A stretch of DNA of 64,000 bases from Streptomyces sp. NBC_00525 (GCF_036346595.1 NZ_CP107834.1:2046001-2110000), one strand, 5' to 3'. Shown: positions 1-9,142, counted from the first letter of the stretch. Notes: a model not told the origin generated them from the letters alone. Made by a program: numbers and translations.

Positions 1-58
1 GGCCGGCCCCGGCCGCGCGTCGGACACCGGCCGCCCGGCTGCGGACATACTCACCGGC

Positions 59-1033
59 ATGACTGACGCGAAAAGCAGTGGCGGCGGGTCCACCTTCACC
101 GTCGTCGTCGCGGCCCTCGCCAACCTCGGCATCGCCGTGGCGAAGGCGGTCGCCGGGCTGATCAGCGGATCGAGCGCGATGCTCTCCGAGGCGGCCCACT
201 CGGTGGCCGACACCGTCACCGAGGTACTGCTGCTCACCGCGCTCAAACGCAGCGAGAAACCGGCCGACGAGGACCATCCGCTGGGGTACGGCCCCGAGCG
301 GTACATCTGGGCGCTGCTCGCCTCCGTGGCGACGTTCGTCGGCGGCGCGGTCTTCTCGATCTACGACGGGGTGCACACCCTGCTCGCGGGCGAGGAACTG
401 GGCGACCCGCTGCTCTCGTACCTCGTGCTCGCCGTCGCCTTCCTGCTGGAGGGCTTCTCGCTGCGGACCGGGCTGCGCCAGGTCCGGGAGGAGGCCGTAC
501 GGCTCGGCGCGCCCGCCCGGCACTATTTCCGCCGCACCCCGGACACCGCGGTCAAGGCCGTCGTGATGGAGGACTCGGCGGCCCTGGTGGGGCTGCTGCT
601 CGCGGCGGGCGGGCTGCTCGGCGGGCAGCTGACCGGGTCCGGGGTGTGGGACGGCGTCGCCTCGCTGCTGATCGGGGTGCTGCTGGTGTACGTGGCCTGG
701 GTGCTCGGGCGGTCCAACGTGCAGCTGCTGATCGGGCGGCCGGTGTCGCGGCCGATGCGGGAGGGCATCCGGGAGGAGCTGCTGGGCGTCGACCACCTCA
801 TCTCCGTACTGGAGCTGACCACGCTCATCCAGGGGCCGGACGAGATCCTGGTGGCCGCGAAGGTCGACTTCTTGGACACGGTCAGCGCCGAGCAGGTCGA
901 GTCGGCGTGCGAGCGGGCGGAGCGCCGGCTGCGGCAGCGGTACGCGTCGATCAAGCGGGTGTACCTGGACCCCACGTCGGGCCGGGAGGCGCGCCGCCGG
1001 GCCCGCGCGGAGGAGGAGGGGCCGGGGGCCTGA
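59..1033 (+). CDS. Cation diffusion facilitator (CDF) family metal efflux transporter
   Basis: Integral membrane protein of 324 residues expected to export a divalent metal (zinc, iron, cobalt or manganese class) in exchange for protons. Hydrophobic segments lie near residues 13-35, 38-60, 80-103, 118-136, 175-197 and 205-222, followed by a soluble C-terminal domain to about residue 305, the usual CDF layout. The second segment carries the family metal-site pattern HxxxD (H47, D51, in SEAAHSVAD), and segment five has the acidic stretch VMEDSAALVG. The C-terminal tail is arginine- and glutamate-rich. ATG start chosen because the first residues lead straight into the family-typical N-terminus; the ribosome site in front is weak. 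It converges on the phosphatase-family gene 37 bases away. Metal specificity cannot be read from the sequence. Confidence 0.9.
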   Translation: MTDAKSSGGGSTFTVVVAALANLGIAVAKAVAGLISGSSAMLSEAAHSVADTVTEVLLLTALKRSEKPADEDHPLGYGPERYIWALLASVATFVGGAVFSIYDGVHTLLAGEELGDPLLSYLVLAVAFLLEGFSLRTGLRQVREEAVRLGAPARHYFRRTPDTAVKAVVMEDSAALVGLLLAAGGLLGGQLTGSGVWDGVASLLIGVLLVYVAWVLGRSNVQLLIGRPVSRPMREGIREELLGVDHLISVLELTTLIQGPDEILVAAKVDFLDTVSAEQVESACERAERRLRQRYASIKRVYLDPTSGREARRRARAEEEGPGA

Positions 1034-1070
1034 CGGAGCGGCCCCGGCGCCTCGGGCCGGCCCCGTCGCG

Positions 1071-1850
1071 TCAGAGCAGTCCCGCCGCCGCCAGCAGGTA
1101 GTCCGTCATCGGGTCGTAGAAGCGCGGGTCCAGGACGTGGTCGTCGAGCGGGACGGCCACCTGGAGGGTGCCCTCGGCCTCGCCGAGGAACAGCGCCGGG
1201 TCGTTGCAGTCGGCGTACCCGATGGCGTCCAGGCCGCGCTGCGCGGCGCAGCCGGCCCAGCCGTGGTCGGCGACGACGAGGTCGGGCAGCGGGCGGCCCT
1301 CCCGTTCCAGGCCGTCCAGGACGGCGGCCATCGGGGCCGGGGAGTGGGTGTGCCAGAGGGTCGCGCCGCGCTCCTGGACGGCGACGTCCGCGAACTGGAA
1401 GACCATGCCCTCGTCGGCCATCAGCCCGCCCGGAATCCGTACGATCTCGCAGCCGGCCGCCCGCAGCGCCGCCGCCGTCTGCCGGTGGACGTCCAGGAGG
1501 CCGCCGGGGTGGCCGGTGGCGAAGAGGACCCGTTCGCGGCCCTCGGCGGCCTTGCGCAGCAGGGCGGCGGCCCGTTCCAGGGCGTCGACGGTCAGCTCGG
1601 GGTCGATGGTGTCCTGGCCGAACCGGTGCTCCGGATCGTCGCTGACCCCGCACCTTTCGGCCATCACGGCGAGCACGTCCTGCTCGTCGCGCCACCGGTC
1701 GCCCAGCTCCAGGCCCAGCCAGTAGTGCCGGTCGCCGTTGGCCAGGCTGCGGTAGTGGGCCAGGTTGTTGTCGCGCGGGGTGGCGACGTCCCCCGCGATG
1801 CGCGTACGGACGAGGTGCTCGACGAGGGCGGCGCGGCTGGGTATCGGCAT
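1071..1850 (-). CDS. Actinobacterial phosphatase-family protein (function uncertain)
   Basis: Cytoplasmic protein of 259 residues starting MPIPSRAALVEHLVRTR. The open frame continues 55 codons upstream, but that extension has the composition of the intergenic region and runs through the DasR box, so the internal ATG at 1850 is preferred. I recognise it as the family labelled phosphatase in actinobacteria; conserved-looking stretches are FATGHPGGLLDVH, RIPGGLMADEGMVFQFAD and DLVVADHGWAGCAAQRGLDA. There is no signal peptide. The enzymatic label rests on family naming rather than on a catalytic motif I can verify. It is divergent from the GT2 gene at 2102, and the 251-base gap between them holds two inverted DasR-type boxes, so it may share that control. 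Confidence 0.65.
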   Translation of the reverse strand: MPIPSRAALVEHLVRTRIAGDVATPRDNNLAHYRSLANGDRHYWLGLELGDRWRDEQDVLAVMAERCGVSDDPEHRFGQDTIDPELTVDALERAAALLRKAAEGRERVLFATGHPGGLLDVHRQTAAALRAAGCEIVRIPGGLMADEGMVFQFADVAVQERGATLWHTHSPAPMAAVLDGLEREGRPLPDLVVADHGWAGCAAQRGLDAIGYADCNDPALFLGEAEGTLQVAVPLDDHVLDPRFYDPMTDYLLAAAGLL

Positions 1851-1972
1851 GGGGCCATTGTGCCGTGGCCGGTGCGCGGCGTCCCGGCCATCCGCAGGCC
1901 GGATGTTGAGTGAGCGTTCACCCGCCGGTGACCTGGAACTTTCCGCTCCGACCGGCCTCCCCGCATGAAATG

Positions 1973-1985
1973 GGTATAGACCACT
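1973..1985. promoter_or_regulatory. DasR-type (dre) operator, copy 1
   Basis: GGTATAGACCACT. Read on the minus strand it is AGTGGTCTATACC, close to the GntR-family DasR consensus (A/G-C-TGGTCTAGACCA-G/C-T). It lies 123 bases upstream of the phosphatase-family start and 117 bases upstream of the GT2 start. An identical 13-base site lies inverted 42 bases further on. Confidence 0.75.
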
Positions 1986-2027
1986 GACTTTGCGCCAAAC
2001 CCCTGTCTCATTCACCCGCGAGCGCCA

Positions 2028-2040
2028 AGTGGTCTATACC
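2028..2040. promoter_or_regulatory. DasR-type (dre) operator, copy 2
   Basis: AGTGGTCTATACC, the exact reverse complement of the box at 1973-1985. The two centres are 55 bases apart, about five helical turns, so two bound dimers would lie on the same DNA face. It precedes the GT2 start at 2102 by 61 bases, a position suited to repression of that gene. A GATACT hexamer at 2044-2049 just downstream could be a -10 element. Confidence 0.78.
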
Positions 2041-2101
2041 TCTGATACTAGGGTGGGGTGGGTCACCCGATACCGGGATATGCACAGCCGTGGGGGGCTT
2101 T

Positions 2102-3775
2102 ATGTCCGTGCGTCACTTACCGCAACCACCGTCCGATCAGGAGCTCTACTGGTACTTCGGGCCGCAGCGCCGCTGGGTACTGATCAGCTCCTCGCTCGCC
2201 TTCGTACTCACGGCGGCGACCATGCTCACCTTCGCCCTGCGCACACCGGCCCTCTGGGCCTTTCTCGCGGTGCTCTCCCTGAACGTCGTCGCGCTCGCGC
2301 TGTCGTCGGTCAACAGCCTGCGGGCCCGCCGGCTGACCCGGCGCTCGCACGAGGTGCTCGTCCACGCCTGGGACCCGCCCGAACTGCCCACCGTCGACCT
2401 CTACCTGCCGACCTGCGGGGAACCGCTCGACGTGCTGGAGAACGCCTACCGGGCGGTCGCCGCCCTGGACTGGCCGGACGCGCTGACCGTCTGGGTGCTG
2501 GACGACGCCGACAGCCCCGAGGTGGCCGCGCTGGCCGCCGCGTACGGCTTCCGTTACGTCGTCCGGCCCGACCGGGGCCATCTGAAGAAGGCGGGCAATC
2601 TCAACCACGCGCTCACCCTGAGCAGCGCCGAGCACATCGCCATCCTGGACGCCGACTTCGCGCCCAGGCCCGACTTCCTGCGCCATCTGGTGCCGTATCT
2701 GGCCGACCCCGGCGTCGGCATCGTGCAGAGCCCGCAGTGCTTCGACACCGACGAGACCATGGGGTGGATCCAGCGCGCGGCCGGTTCGGCGCAGGAGTGG
2801 TTCTTCCGCTGGATCCAGCCGTCCCGCGACGCGAGCGACGCGGCGATCTGCTGCGGGAGCAACGCCGTCTACCGGCGCAGCGCCATCGACCGGACCGGCG
2901 GCTTCGCCCGGCTCGACCACAGCGAGGACCTGTACACCGGACTCGCCCTGCACGCCGAGGGGTTCAGGACCCTGTACGTGCCGGTGCTGGTCGCCAAGGG
3001 CACCTCGCCGGACAACCTCGCCTCCTACCTCAACCAGCAGTACCGCTGGGCGATGGGCAACCTGCATCTGCTGAGCACCCCGGTCCTCAAGAAAATGGGC
3101 GCGCCCCGGCGGATGCGGCTGTGCTTCTACGAGGGGATCGTCGGCTATCTGACGACGGTGGTGAACACGTTCGCCGCGCCGCTGCCGCCGCTCGTGATGA
3201 TGATCTGGTACCCGGACGACATCCGGCCCTGGCACGTGCTGCCGCTGCTCGCCCCGCTGTGGCTGTGGCACGTGCTGCTGCCGCAGGTCAGCCGGACCCG
3301 CTGGCGCGTCGAGGTGATCCGGGCCAACGTCCTGATGAGCGTCGCCGCCGGAGCCGCCGTCTGGCACACCCTGCGCGGGCGCAGCGCCGCCTGGGTGCCG
3401 ACCGGGGCCGGCGGCGGCAGATCCGGCGCGCTGGCCCACCGGGTGGTGCTCGTCTCGCTCGGCTGGCTGGTCTGCTCCACCGCGGCGGCCGTCGCCGGGC
3501 TCGCCCTGGCCGTCGCCCGCAACGGCTGGGAGCCCAACTGGGGCCTCGGGCTCTATGTGCTGGTCCAGCTCCAGATCAACGTCCCGCTCGTACGGGACCT
3601 GCTCACCGAGCTGCGTCCGGCCGCCGGGCCCCGGCCCGCCCGCGCCCCGCGCGGTTCGCGCACCGCCGTCCTGCCCCGGCGCTGGCCGGAGGCGCTGGCG
3701 GTCACCGCCACCCTCGTACTCACCGCACTGCTCGCGTCCGGCTGGGTCAACCCCATGCTGCCCTGGCTGAGCTGA
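2102..3775 (+). CDS. Membrane GT2 glycosyltransferase, cellulose/chitin-synthase-like
   Basis: Processive family-2 glycosyltransferase expected to polymerise a beta-linked glycan from a UDP-sugar on the inner face of the membrane. From the ATG at 2102 (557 residues; a GTG four codons upstream is possible) two N-terminal membrane segments precede the catalytic domain. Catalytic landmarks are the VLDDAD motif (D134-D135), the DADF motif (D183-D185), the acid pair in HSEDLYTG (E275-D276) and the acceptor-site QQYRW (Q312-W316), so all D,D,D,QxxRW elements are present. About four further membrane segments follow. It is 15 bases upstream of the acyltransferase-GH16 gene and behind two DasR-type boxes. 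It resembles CslA-type enzymes, but no galactose-oxidase (glxA) partner is adjacent, so I do not assign that name. The product could be cellulose-like, chitin-like or a mixed-linkage glucan. Confidence 0.85.
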   Translation: MSVRHLPQPPSDQELYWYFGPQRRWVLISSSLAFVLTAATMLTFALRTPALWAFLAVLSLNVVALALSSVNSLRARRLTRRSHEVLVHAWDPPELPTVDLYLPTCGEPLDVLENAYRAVAALDWPDALTVWVLDDADSPEVAALAAAYGFRYVVRPDRGHLKKAGNLNHALTLSSAEHIAILDADFAPRPDFLRHLVPYLADPGVGIVQSPQCFDTDETMGWIQRAAGSAQEWFFRWIQPSRDASDAAICCGSNAVYRRSAIDRTGGFARLDHSEDLYTGLALHAEGFRTLYVPVLVAKGTSPDNLASYLNQQYRWAMGNLHLLSTPVLKKMGAPRRMRLCFYEGIVGYLTTVVNTFAAPLPPLVMMIWYPDDIRPWHVLPLLAPLWLWHVLLPQVSRTRWRVEVIRANVLMSVAAGAAVWHTLRGRSAAWVPTGAGGGRSGALAHRVVLVSLGWLVCSTAAAVAGLALAVARNGWEPNWGLGLYVLVQLQINVPLVRDLLTELRPAAGPRPARAPRGSRTAVLPRRWPEALAVTATLVLTALLASGWVNPMLPWLS

Positions 3776-3791
3776 AAGGCCCTCACCCGCG

Positions 3792-6791
3792 ATGCCCACT
3801 CCCGCCACCGCCACCCGGCGGCCCGGCCGTCCCACCTCCCTACCCGCATCCGCGTCCGCGCCCCGACCCGCCCACCGGACCCGATTCCGTCCCGACATCG
3901 AGGGGCTGCGCGCGTTCGCCGTGCTGGCCGTCCTCGCCTTCCACGCCTCCGTACCGGGACTGGCCGGCGGCTTCATCGGCGTGGACGTCTTCCTCGTCAT
4001 ATCCGGCTACCTGATCACCGGGCTCCTGGTCCGGGAAGCCGTCACCACCGGACGCGTCCGGCTGGGCGAGTTCTTCTCGCGCCGGGCCCGCCGGCTGCTG
4101 CCGTCCGCGGCCGTGGTGCTGGCCGCGGTCGCGGCGGCCGGTGCCTGGCTGACGGTGCCGCTGCGCCGTACGGACCTGGAAAACGATGTCGTAGCGGCAG
4201 CCCTGTCGGTGGCCAACTGGCGGTTCGTCCACCAGCGCACCGACTATCTGGCGGCCGGCCAGGACGAGAGCCCGCTGCTGCACTTCTGGTCGCTGGCGGT
4301 CGAGGAGCAGTTCTATCTGTGCTGGGGCCCGCTGCTCGCCCTGCTGGCCGCCCTCACCGCCCGCGCGGTGCGCCGGGGACGGGCCCTGCGGCCGGTGGCC
4401 GTCGCCGTCACCGCCGTGCTGACGCTGGTCTCCTTCGCCCTGGCGCTGCGCTGGACGGGCGACTCCGTCTCGCTGGCGTACCTCGGTACGCCGTCCAGGG
4501 TCTGGCAGTTCGGGGTCGGGGCGCTGCTGGCGCTGCTGCCCTGGCATCTGGTGCCGGGCCCGCGCGTGCTGCGGCTGCTGTGCGGCTGGGCGGGCGCGGG
4601 GGTGCTGGTGTGGTGCGTGCTGCGGTACGACGCCTCGACCCCGTACCCCGGATACGCGGCGCTCGCCCCGACCCTGGCGACGGCGGCGGTCCTGCTGGCG
4701 GGGGCGCCCGGCCGGGGCCCCGGTACGCCCTCGCGCTTCGGCGTCGGGCGGCTGCTGGGGCTGCGCGGACCCCGTGCGCTCGGGCGGCTGTCGTACACGC
4801 TGTACCTGTGGCACTGGCCGGTGCTCGTCCTGGCCGAGGCCCGCTACGGCACCCTGGACTGGCCGGTCCGGGTGGCGCTCACGGCCGCCGCCGTGCTGCC
4901 GGCCCTGGCGACCCGGCGCTGGATCGAGAAGCCACTGCGGCACAACCGTACGGTCTCCGAGCTGCCCCGGCGCGGTCTCGCGCTGGGCGTCGCGTCCGTC
5001 GTCATCCCGGTCGTCCTGGCCCTGGTGGTCGGCACCACCACGCTGCGGCTGCTCGGCCCGGCCACCCCGGTGGACATGAAGGGCCTGCCGCCCGGCGCGG
5101 TCACCGGCCCCACCCTGCTGGCCCGGACCGCCGGGGCGGCGGCTCCCGAGGGCCCTGTCGTGCCGAACCCGGTCCAGGCCCGCAAGAGCTTCCCGCCGGA
5201 CGGGGAGTGCGAGGTGGCCCCGGCGGTGACGAGCAGCCCGCCCTGCCTGTTCGGGGCGGTGGACAGCCCCGACCGGGTCGTCCTGCTCGGCGACTCGCAC
5301 GCCGGGCAGTGGTTCTCGCCGGTGCTCAGCCTGGCCGCCCGGCGCGGCTGGGCGCTCCAGGAGCTGGTGAAGCAGGGCTGCCCGCTGCCCGAGCTGTCGG
5401 TGGTGAACCCGCAGCTGGGGCGGACGTACCACGAGTGCGACACCTGGCGGAAGGACAGCCTGGAGCGGCTGGCCGAGGGGCCCAGGCCCCGGCTCGTCGT
5501 CATCTCCTCGCTGAACCGCTACACCGATGACGAGCGCGCGCTGCTCAGGGGCTGGGAGCGGACGCTGAAGCCGCTGCGGGCGCTCGGGGTGCCGATCGTG
5601 TACATCGAGGACACCCCGATCCCCGGCCGCGACGTCCCCGCCTGCGTCTCCGGCCACCTCACGGACCCGGAGGCCTGTGCCTTCGACCGGAAGAAGTCCC
5701 GGTGGCCCGATCCGCTGGCGCGGAAGGCGGCGGCCGGCTCGCTGCCGGGGGTGCGGACGGTCTCGGTGAACCCGGTGCTGTGCCCGGCCGCCGGTCCGAC
5801 GTGCCCGGCGGTCCTGGACCGGGTGCTGCTCTACCGCGACGACACCCATCTGACCGATGTGGCCGCCGTGGTGCTGGCCCCCCGCCTCGAACGGCTCCTC
5901 ACCGAAGCCGCTGGCCCGGACGGCGGCCAGGACGCCGGCGGTGGCGAGGACGGCGGCGGGGCGTCCCGCGAGGGCTGGACGACCCTGCTGGACGAGAGGT
6001 TCGACGGCCCGGCGGGCAGCCGCCCGGCGGCCTCCCGGTGGCTGTACGACAAGGGCACCTGCTATCCGGGCTGCCCGGCCGCGCAGTGGGGCACGGGCGA
6101 GATCGAGACCATGACGGACTCCGCGGACAACGTCCGGCTGGACGGCGAGGGGGCCCTGGAGATCGTGCCCACGCGCCGCGACGGGCGGTGGTACTCGGGC
6201 CGCATCGAGTCCCGGCGCTCCGACTTCGCGCCGCCGCCCGGAGGGGTGCTGCGCATCGAGGCGTCGATCGCCCTGCCGGACGTGTCGGGCGCGGCAGCCG
6301 CGGGCTACTGGCCGGCGTTCTGGACGATGGGCGCCAAACTGCGCGACGGGTACACCGGCTGGCCGGCCACCGGCGAGATCGACGTCATGGAGTCCGTCAA
6401 CGGGCGCGACGCGGTCTTCGGCACCCTGCACTGCGGGACCCTGGACGGCGGCCCCTGCCGGGAGCCGGTGGGGCTCACCTCGCCCCGGCAGAAGTGCGCG
6501 GGCTGCCGCGGCGCGTTCCGCACGTACGCCGTGGAGGTCGACGCCACACCCGGCGCCGAGGAGATCCGCTGGTACCTGGACGACCGGGTGTACCACCGGG
6601 TGAAGGCGTCCACGACGGGCCGCGAGGCCTGGGACGAGGCGCTGTCGCGCGGCCAGTTCCTGATCCTGAACGTGGCGATGGGCGGAGCGCTCCCGGCCGC
6701 CGACGGCGGTACGCCGGGCCCCGCGACGGAACCGGGCCACCCGATGCGGGTCGACCGGGTCACCGTGTCCACCAGGGAGGGTGCCTCCTAG
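3792..6791 (+). CDS. Fusion: acyltransferase-3 / SGNH domain / GH16 glycanase
   Basis: A 999-residue protein in three parts. Residues about 32-400 form a multi-span acyltransferase-3 membrane domain with RFRPDIEGLRAF, catalytic-type H51, DVFLVISGYLI and HFWSLAVEEQFYL. Residues about 490-705 form a periplasm-side SGNH hydrolase/transferase domain with LLGDSH (D501, S502, H503) and DDTH (D683, H686). After a Gly/Asp-rich linker, residues about 726-996 are a GH16 domain with the catalytic GEIDVMES (E862, D864, E867) and six cysteines. The first two parts are the OafA type that O-acetylates extracellular glycans; a C-terminal GH16 glucanase/transglycosylase on the same chain is unusual. It follows the GT2 gene by 15 bases, suggesting that it modifies and trims that product. 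Its stop overlaps the convergent TetR stop by four bases. Confidence 0.88.
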   Translation: MPTPATATRRPGRPTSLPASASAPRPAHRTRFRPDIEGLRAFAVLAVLAFHASVPGLAGGFIGVDVFLVISGYLITGLLVREAVTTGRVRLGEFFSRRARRLLPSAAVVLAAVAAAGAWLTVPLRRTDLENDVVAAALSVANWRFVHQRTDYLAAGQDESPLLHFWSLAVEEQFYLCWGPLLALLAALTARAVRRGRALRPVAVAVTAVLTLVSFALALRWTGDSVSLAYLGTPSRVWQFGVGALLALLPWHLVPGPRVLRLLCGWAGAGVLVWCVLRYDASTPYPGYAALAPTLATAAVLLAGAPGRGPGTPSRFGVGRLLGLRGPRALGRLSYTLYLWHWPVLVLAEARYGTLDWPVRVALTAAAVLPALATRRWIEKPLRHNRTVSELPRRGLALGVASVVIPVVLALVVGTTTLRLLGPATPVDMKGLPPGAVTGPTLLARTAGAAAPEGPVVPNPVQARKSFPPDGECEVAPAVTSSPPCLFGAVDSPDRVVLLGDSHAGQWFSPVLSLAARRGWALQELVKQGCPLPELSVVNPQLGRTYHECDTWRKDSLERLAEGPRPRLVVISSLNRYTDDERALLRGWERTLKPLRALGVPIVYIEDTPIPGRDVPACVSGHLTDPEACAFDRKKSRWPDPLARKAAAGSLPGVRTVSVNPVLCPAAGPTCPAVLDRVLLYRDDTHLTDVAAVVLAPRLERLLTEAAGPDGGQDAGGGEDGGGASREGWTTLLDERFDGPAGSRPAASRWLYDKGTCYPGCPAAQWGTGEIETMTDSADNVRLDGEGALEIVPTRRDGRWYSGRIESRRSDFAPPPGGVLRIEASIALPDVSGAAAAGYWPAFWTMGAKLRDGYTGWPATGEIDVMESVNGRDAVFGTLHCGTLDGGPCREPVGLTSPRQKCAGCRGAFRTYAVEVDATPGAEEIRWYLDDRVYHRVKASTTGREAWDEALSRGQFLILNVAMGGALPAADGGTPGPATEPGHPMRVDRVTVSTREGAS

Positions 6792-7408
6792 GCGGGCCGC
6801 CCCGCCGCCGCGAAGGCGCCCCGGGCCAGTCGGTGCAGCAGTGCGGCGGTCTCCGCACGCCCCGGCAGGGCACCGGGGCGTCCCAGGTGCGGGGTGGAGT
6901 TGAGGAGGCCGAAGACGGCGTGGACGGTGGCGCGGGCCTCGTGCTCGGGGAGGTCCGGGTAGAGGTCGCGGACGACGGTGACCCACACCTCGACGTACTG
7001 CCGCTGGAGCCGGCGCACCCGCTTGCGGTCGGTGTCCCGCAGGCGGTCCAGCTCGCGGTCGTGCAGGGTGATCAGGGGGCGGTCGTCGAGGGCGAAGTCG
7101 ATGTGGCCCTCGATGAGCGCGTCCAGCAGTGCCTCCGGCGATCCGTCGCCGGAGGCGGCGTCCTCCGACACCCGGAGCTTCCCGCCGGTCAGCAGGCGTT
7201 CGCTGATGCCGACGAGCAGCTCGGCGAGCATCGCGTCCTTGCCGGGGAAGTGCCGGTAGAGACCGGGGCCGCTGATGCCGACGGCGGCCCCTATCTCGTC
7301 GACGCCGACACCGTGGAAGCCGCGCTCGGCGAAGAGGCGGGCGGCCTCCCGGAGGATCTGCTCGCGGCGGGTGGGGGCCGCGACGCGGGCGGCGGCATGG
7401 GTGCTCAT
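6788..7408 (-). CDS. TetR-family regulator of the acyl-CoA catabolic operon
   Basis: DNA-binding repressor of 206 residues. The N-terminal TetR helix-turn-helix spans about residues 17-58 (REQILREAARLFAERGF then ISGPGLYRHFPGKDAMLAEL), and the remainder is a helical ligand-binding domain. It is divergent from the carboxylase/HMG-CoA lyase/dehydrogenase operon. Between them lie two GTTA...TAAC palindromes, its likely operators. By analogy with other TetR regulators of acyl-CoA degradation the inducer is probably an acyl-CoA of the pathway; this is inference. The ATG at 7408 is the only good start. Its 3' end overlaps the end of the GH16 fusion gene. Confidence 0.9.
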   Translation of the reverse strand: MSTHAAARVAAPTRREQILREAARLFAERGFHGVGVDEIGAAVGISGPGLYRHFPGKDAMLAELLVGISERLLTGGKLRVSEDAASGDGSPEALLDALIEGHIDFALDDRPLITLHDRELDRLRDTDRKRVRRLQRQYVEVWVTVVRDLYPDLPEHEARATVHAVFGLLNSTPHLGRPGALPGRAETAALLHRLARGAFAAAGRPA

Positions 7409-7431
7409 GAGCAGCCATTCTAGACAGGCGG

Positions 7432-7473
7432 GTTAGCGCTCGTTAACCTGTAGCAACGTTAACGCTCATTAAC
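7432..7473. promoter_or_regulatory. Paired palindromic operators for the TetR regulator
   Basis: Two related 16-base imperfect palindromes, GTTAGCGCTCGTTAAC (7432-7447) and GTTAACGCTCATTAAC (7458-7473), share the GTTAnCG(C)TCnTTAAC framework with starts 26 bases apart. They occupy the gap between the divergent TetR and carboxylase genes, so one repressor could control both its own gene and the operon. Confidence 0.7.
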
Positions 7474-7527
7474 AAGGTGGCGTGGACGCTCAGGAACACC
7501 GCGGTACGGGCAAGGGGGCTCGACAGG

Positions 7528-9135
7528 ATGCAGCAGGCACCGGTGCTGGCGAGCGCGGCCGATCCCGCCTCGGAGGCTTGGCAGGCCAACGAGGCGGCGC
7601 ATCACGCGCTCACGGACGAGCTGCGCAAGCGGCTCGCCACGGCCAGGCTGGGCGGGGGTGAGAGGTCCCGCGCCCGGCACGTGGCGCGCGGCAAACTGCT
7701 GCCCCGCGATCGGGTGGACACCCTGCTCGACCCCGGCTCGCCCTTTCTGGAGCTGGCCCCGCTGGCGGCCGAGGGGCTGTACGGGGGCGCCGCGCCGGCC
7801 GCCGGGGTGATCGCCGGGATCGGCCGGGTCAGCGGGCGCGAGTGCGTGATCGTCGCCAACGACGCCACGGTCAAGGGCGGCACGTACTACCCGATGACCG
7901 TGAAGAAGCATCTGCGGGCCCAGGAGGTGGCGCTGGAGAACCGGCTCCCCTGTCTGTACCTGGTCGACTCGGGCGGTGCCTTCCTGCCGCTCCAGGACGA
8001 GGTCTTCCCCGACCGGGAGCACTTCGGCCGGATCTTCTACAACCAGGCCCGGATGTCCGGCGCCGGCATCCCGCAGATCGCGGCGGTGCTCGGCTCGTGC
8101 ACGGCGGGCGGGGCGTACGTCCCGGCGATGAGCGACGAGGCCGTCATCGTCCGCGGCCAGGGGACGATCTTCCTGGGCGGCCCGCCGCTGGTGAAGGCCG
8201 CCACCGGCGAGGTGGTCACGGCCGAGGAGCTGGGCGGCGGCGAGGTGCACTCGCGTACGTCGGGCGTCACCGACCACCTCGCGGAGGACGACGCGCACGC
8301 GCTCCGCATCGTGCGGAACATCGTGGCGACGCTGCCGGACCGGGCCCCGCTGCCCTGGTCGGTGCGGCCGGTCGAGGAGCCGAAGGTGGACCCGGCCGGG
8401 CTGTACGGCGCGGTCCCCGTCGACTCGCGCACCCCGTACGACGTGCGCGAGGTGATCGCGCGGGTGGTGGACGGCTCCCGGTTCGCCGAGTTCAAGGCGG
8501 AGTACGGCCAGACGCTGATCACCGGCTTCGCCCACATCCACGGCCACCCGGTCGGGATCGTCGCCAACAACGGCATCCTGTTCTCCGAGTCCGCCCAGAA
8601 GGGCGCGCACTTCATCGAGCTGTGCGACCAGCGCGGCATCCCGCTGCTGTTCCTGCAGAACATCTCGGGCTTCATGGTCGGCCGGGACTACGAGGCCGGC
8701 GGCATCGCCAAGCACGGCGCGAAGATGGTCACCGCCGTCGCCTGCGCCCGGGTCCCGAAGCTCACCGTGGTGGTCGGCGGCTCCTACGGGGCGGGCAACT
8801 ACTCCATGTGCGGCCGCGCCTACAGCCCCCGGTTCCTGTGGATGTGGCCGAACGCCAAGATCTCGGTCATGGGCGGCGAGCAGGCCGCCTCCGTCCTCGC
8901 CACGGTCAAGCGCGACCAGCTGGGCGACGACTGGAGCGCCGAGGACGAGGAGGCGTTCAAGGCGCCGATCCGCGAGCAGTACGAGACCCAGGGCAACGCC
9001 TACTACGCCACGGCCCGGCTCTGGGACGACGGGGTGATCGACCCGCTGGAGACCCGCCAGGTGCTGGGCCTCGCCCTGACCGCGTGCGCCAACGCCCCGT
9101 TGGGCGACGCCGGCTTCGGCGTCTTCCGGATGTGA
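7528..9135 (+). CDS. mccB: Acyl-CoA carboxylase beta subunit, probably 3-methylcrotonyl-CoA carboxylase
   Basis: Carboxyltransferase subunit of 535 residues that moves the carboxyl group from biotin to an acyl-CoA. It shows the crotonase-fold halves of the biotin-dependent family: an N-terminal half with [16 protein letters not shown] and [15 protein letters not shown], and a C-terminal half with [18 protein letters not shown] and [16 protein letters not shown], the latter typical of methylcrotonyl- rather than acetyl-CoA enzymes. The ATG at 7528 is preferred over an in-frame GTG 17 codons upstream that sits almost on the operator; AAGGGGG lies about 13 bases upstream. Length fits the methylcrotonyl-CoA subunit. 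The HMG-CoA lyase gene in the same operon supports leucine degradation. A broader substrate range (propionyl or geranyl-CoA) is not excluded. Confidence 0.88.
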   Translation: MQQAPVLASAADPASEAWQANEAAHHALTDELRKRLATARLGGGERSRARHVARGKLLPRDRVDTLLDPGSPFLELAPLAAEGLYGGAAPAAGVIAGIGRVSGRECVIVANDATVKGGTYYPMTVKKHLRAQEVALENRLPCLYLVDSGGAFLPLQDEVFPDREHFGRIFYNQARMSGAGIPQIAAVLGSCTAGGAYVPAMSDEAVIVRGQGTIFLGGPPLVKAATGEVVTAEELGGGEVHSRTSGVTDHLAEDDAHALRIVRNIVATLPDRAPLPWSVRPVEEPKVDPAGLYGAVPVDSRTPYDVREVIARVVDGSRFAEFKAEYGQTLITGFAHIHGHPVGIVANNGILFSESAQKGAHFIELCDQRGIPLLFLQNISGFMVGRDYEAGGIAKHGAKMVTAVACARVPKLTVVVGGSYGAGNYSMCGRAYSPRFLWMWPNAKISVMGGEQAASVLATVKRDQLGDDWSAEDEEAFKAPIREQYETQGNAYYATARLWDDGVIDPLETRQVLGLALTACANAPLGDAGFGVFRM

Positions 9136-9142
9136 GGAAGAG

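Noticed and set aside
2102..3775. Assignment of the GT2 gene as cslA of the cslA-glxA tip-glycan locus
   Set aside because: The synthase motifs fit, but the galactose-oxidase glxA gene is not adjacent and the next gene is an acyltransferase-GH16 fusion, so the identity cannot be claimed.
3840..7418. A 1192-codon open frame on the minus strand opposite the acyltransferase-GH16 gene
   Set aside because: Arg/Pro/Gln/Gly-rich shadow of well-supported genes; no domain or ribosome site.
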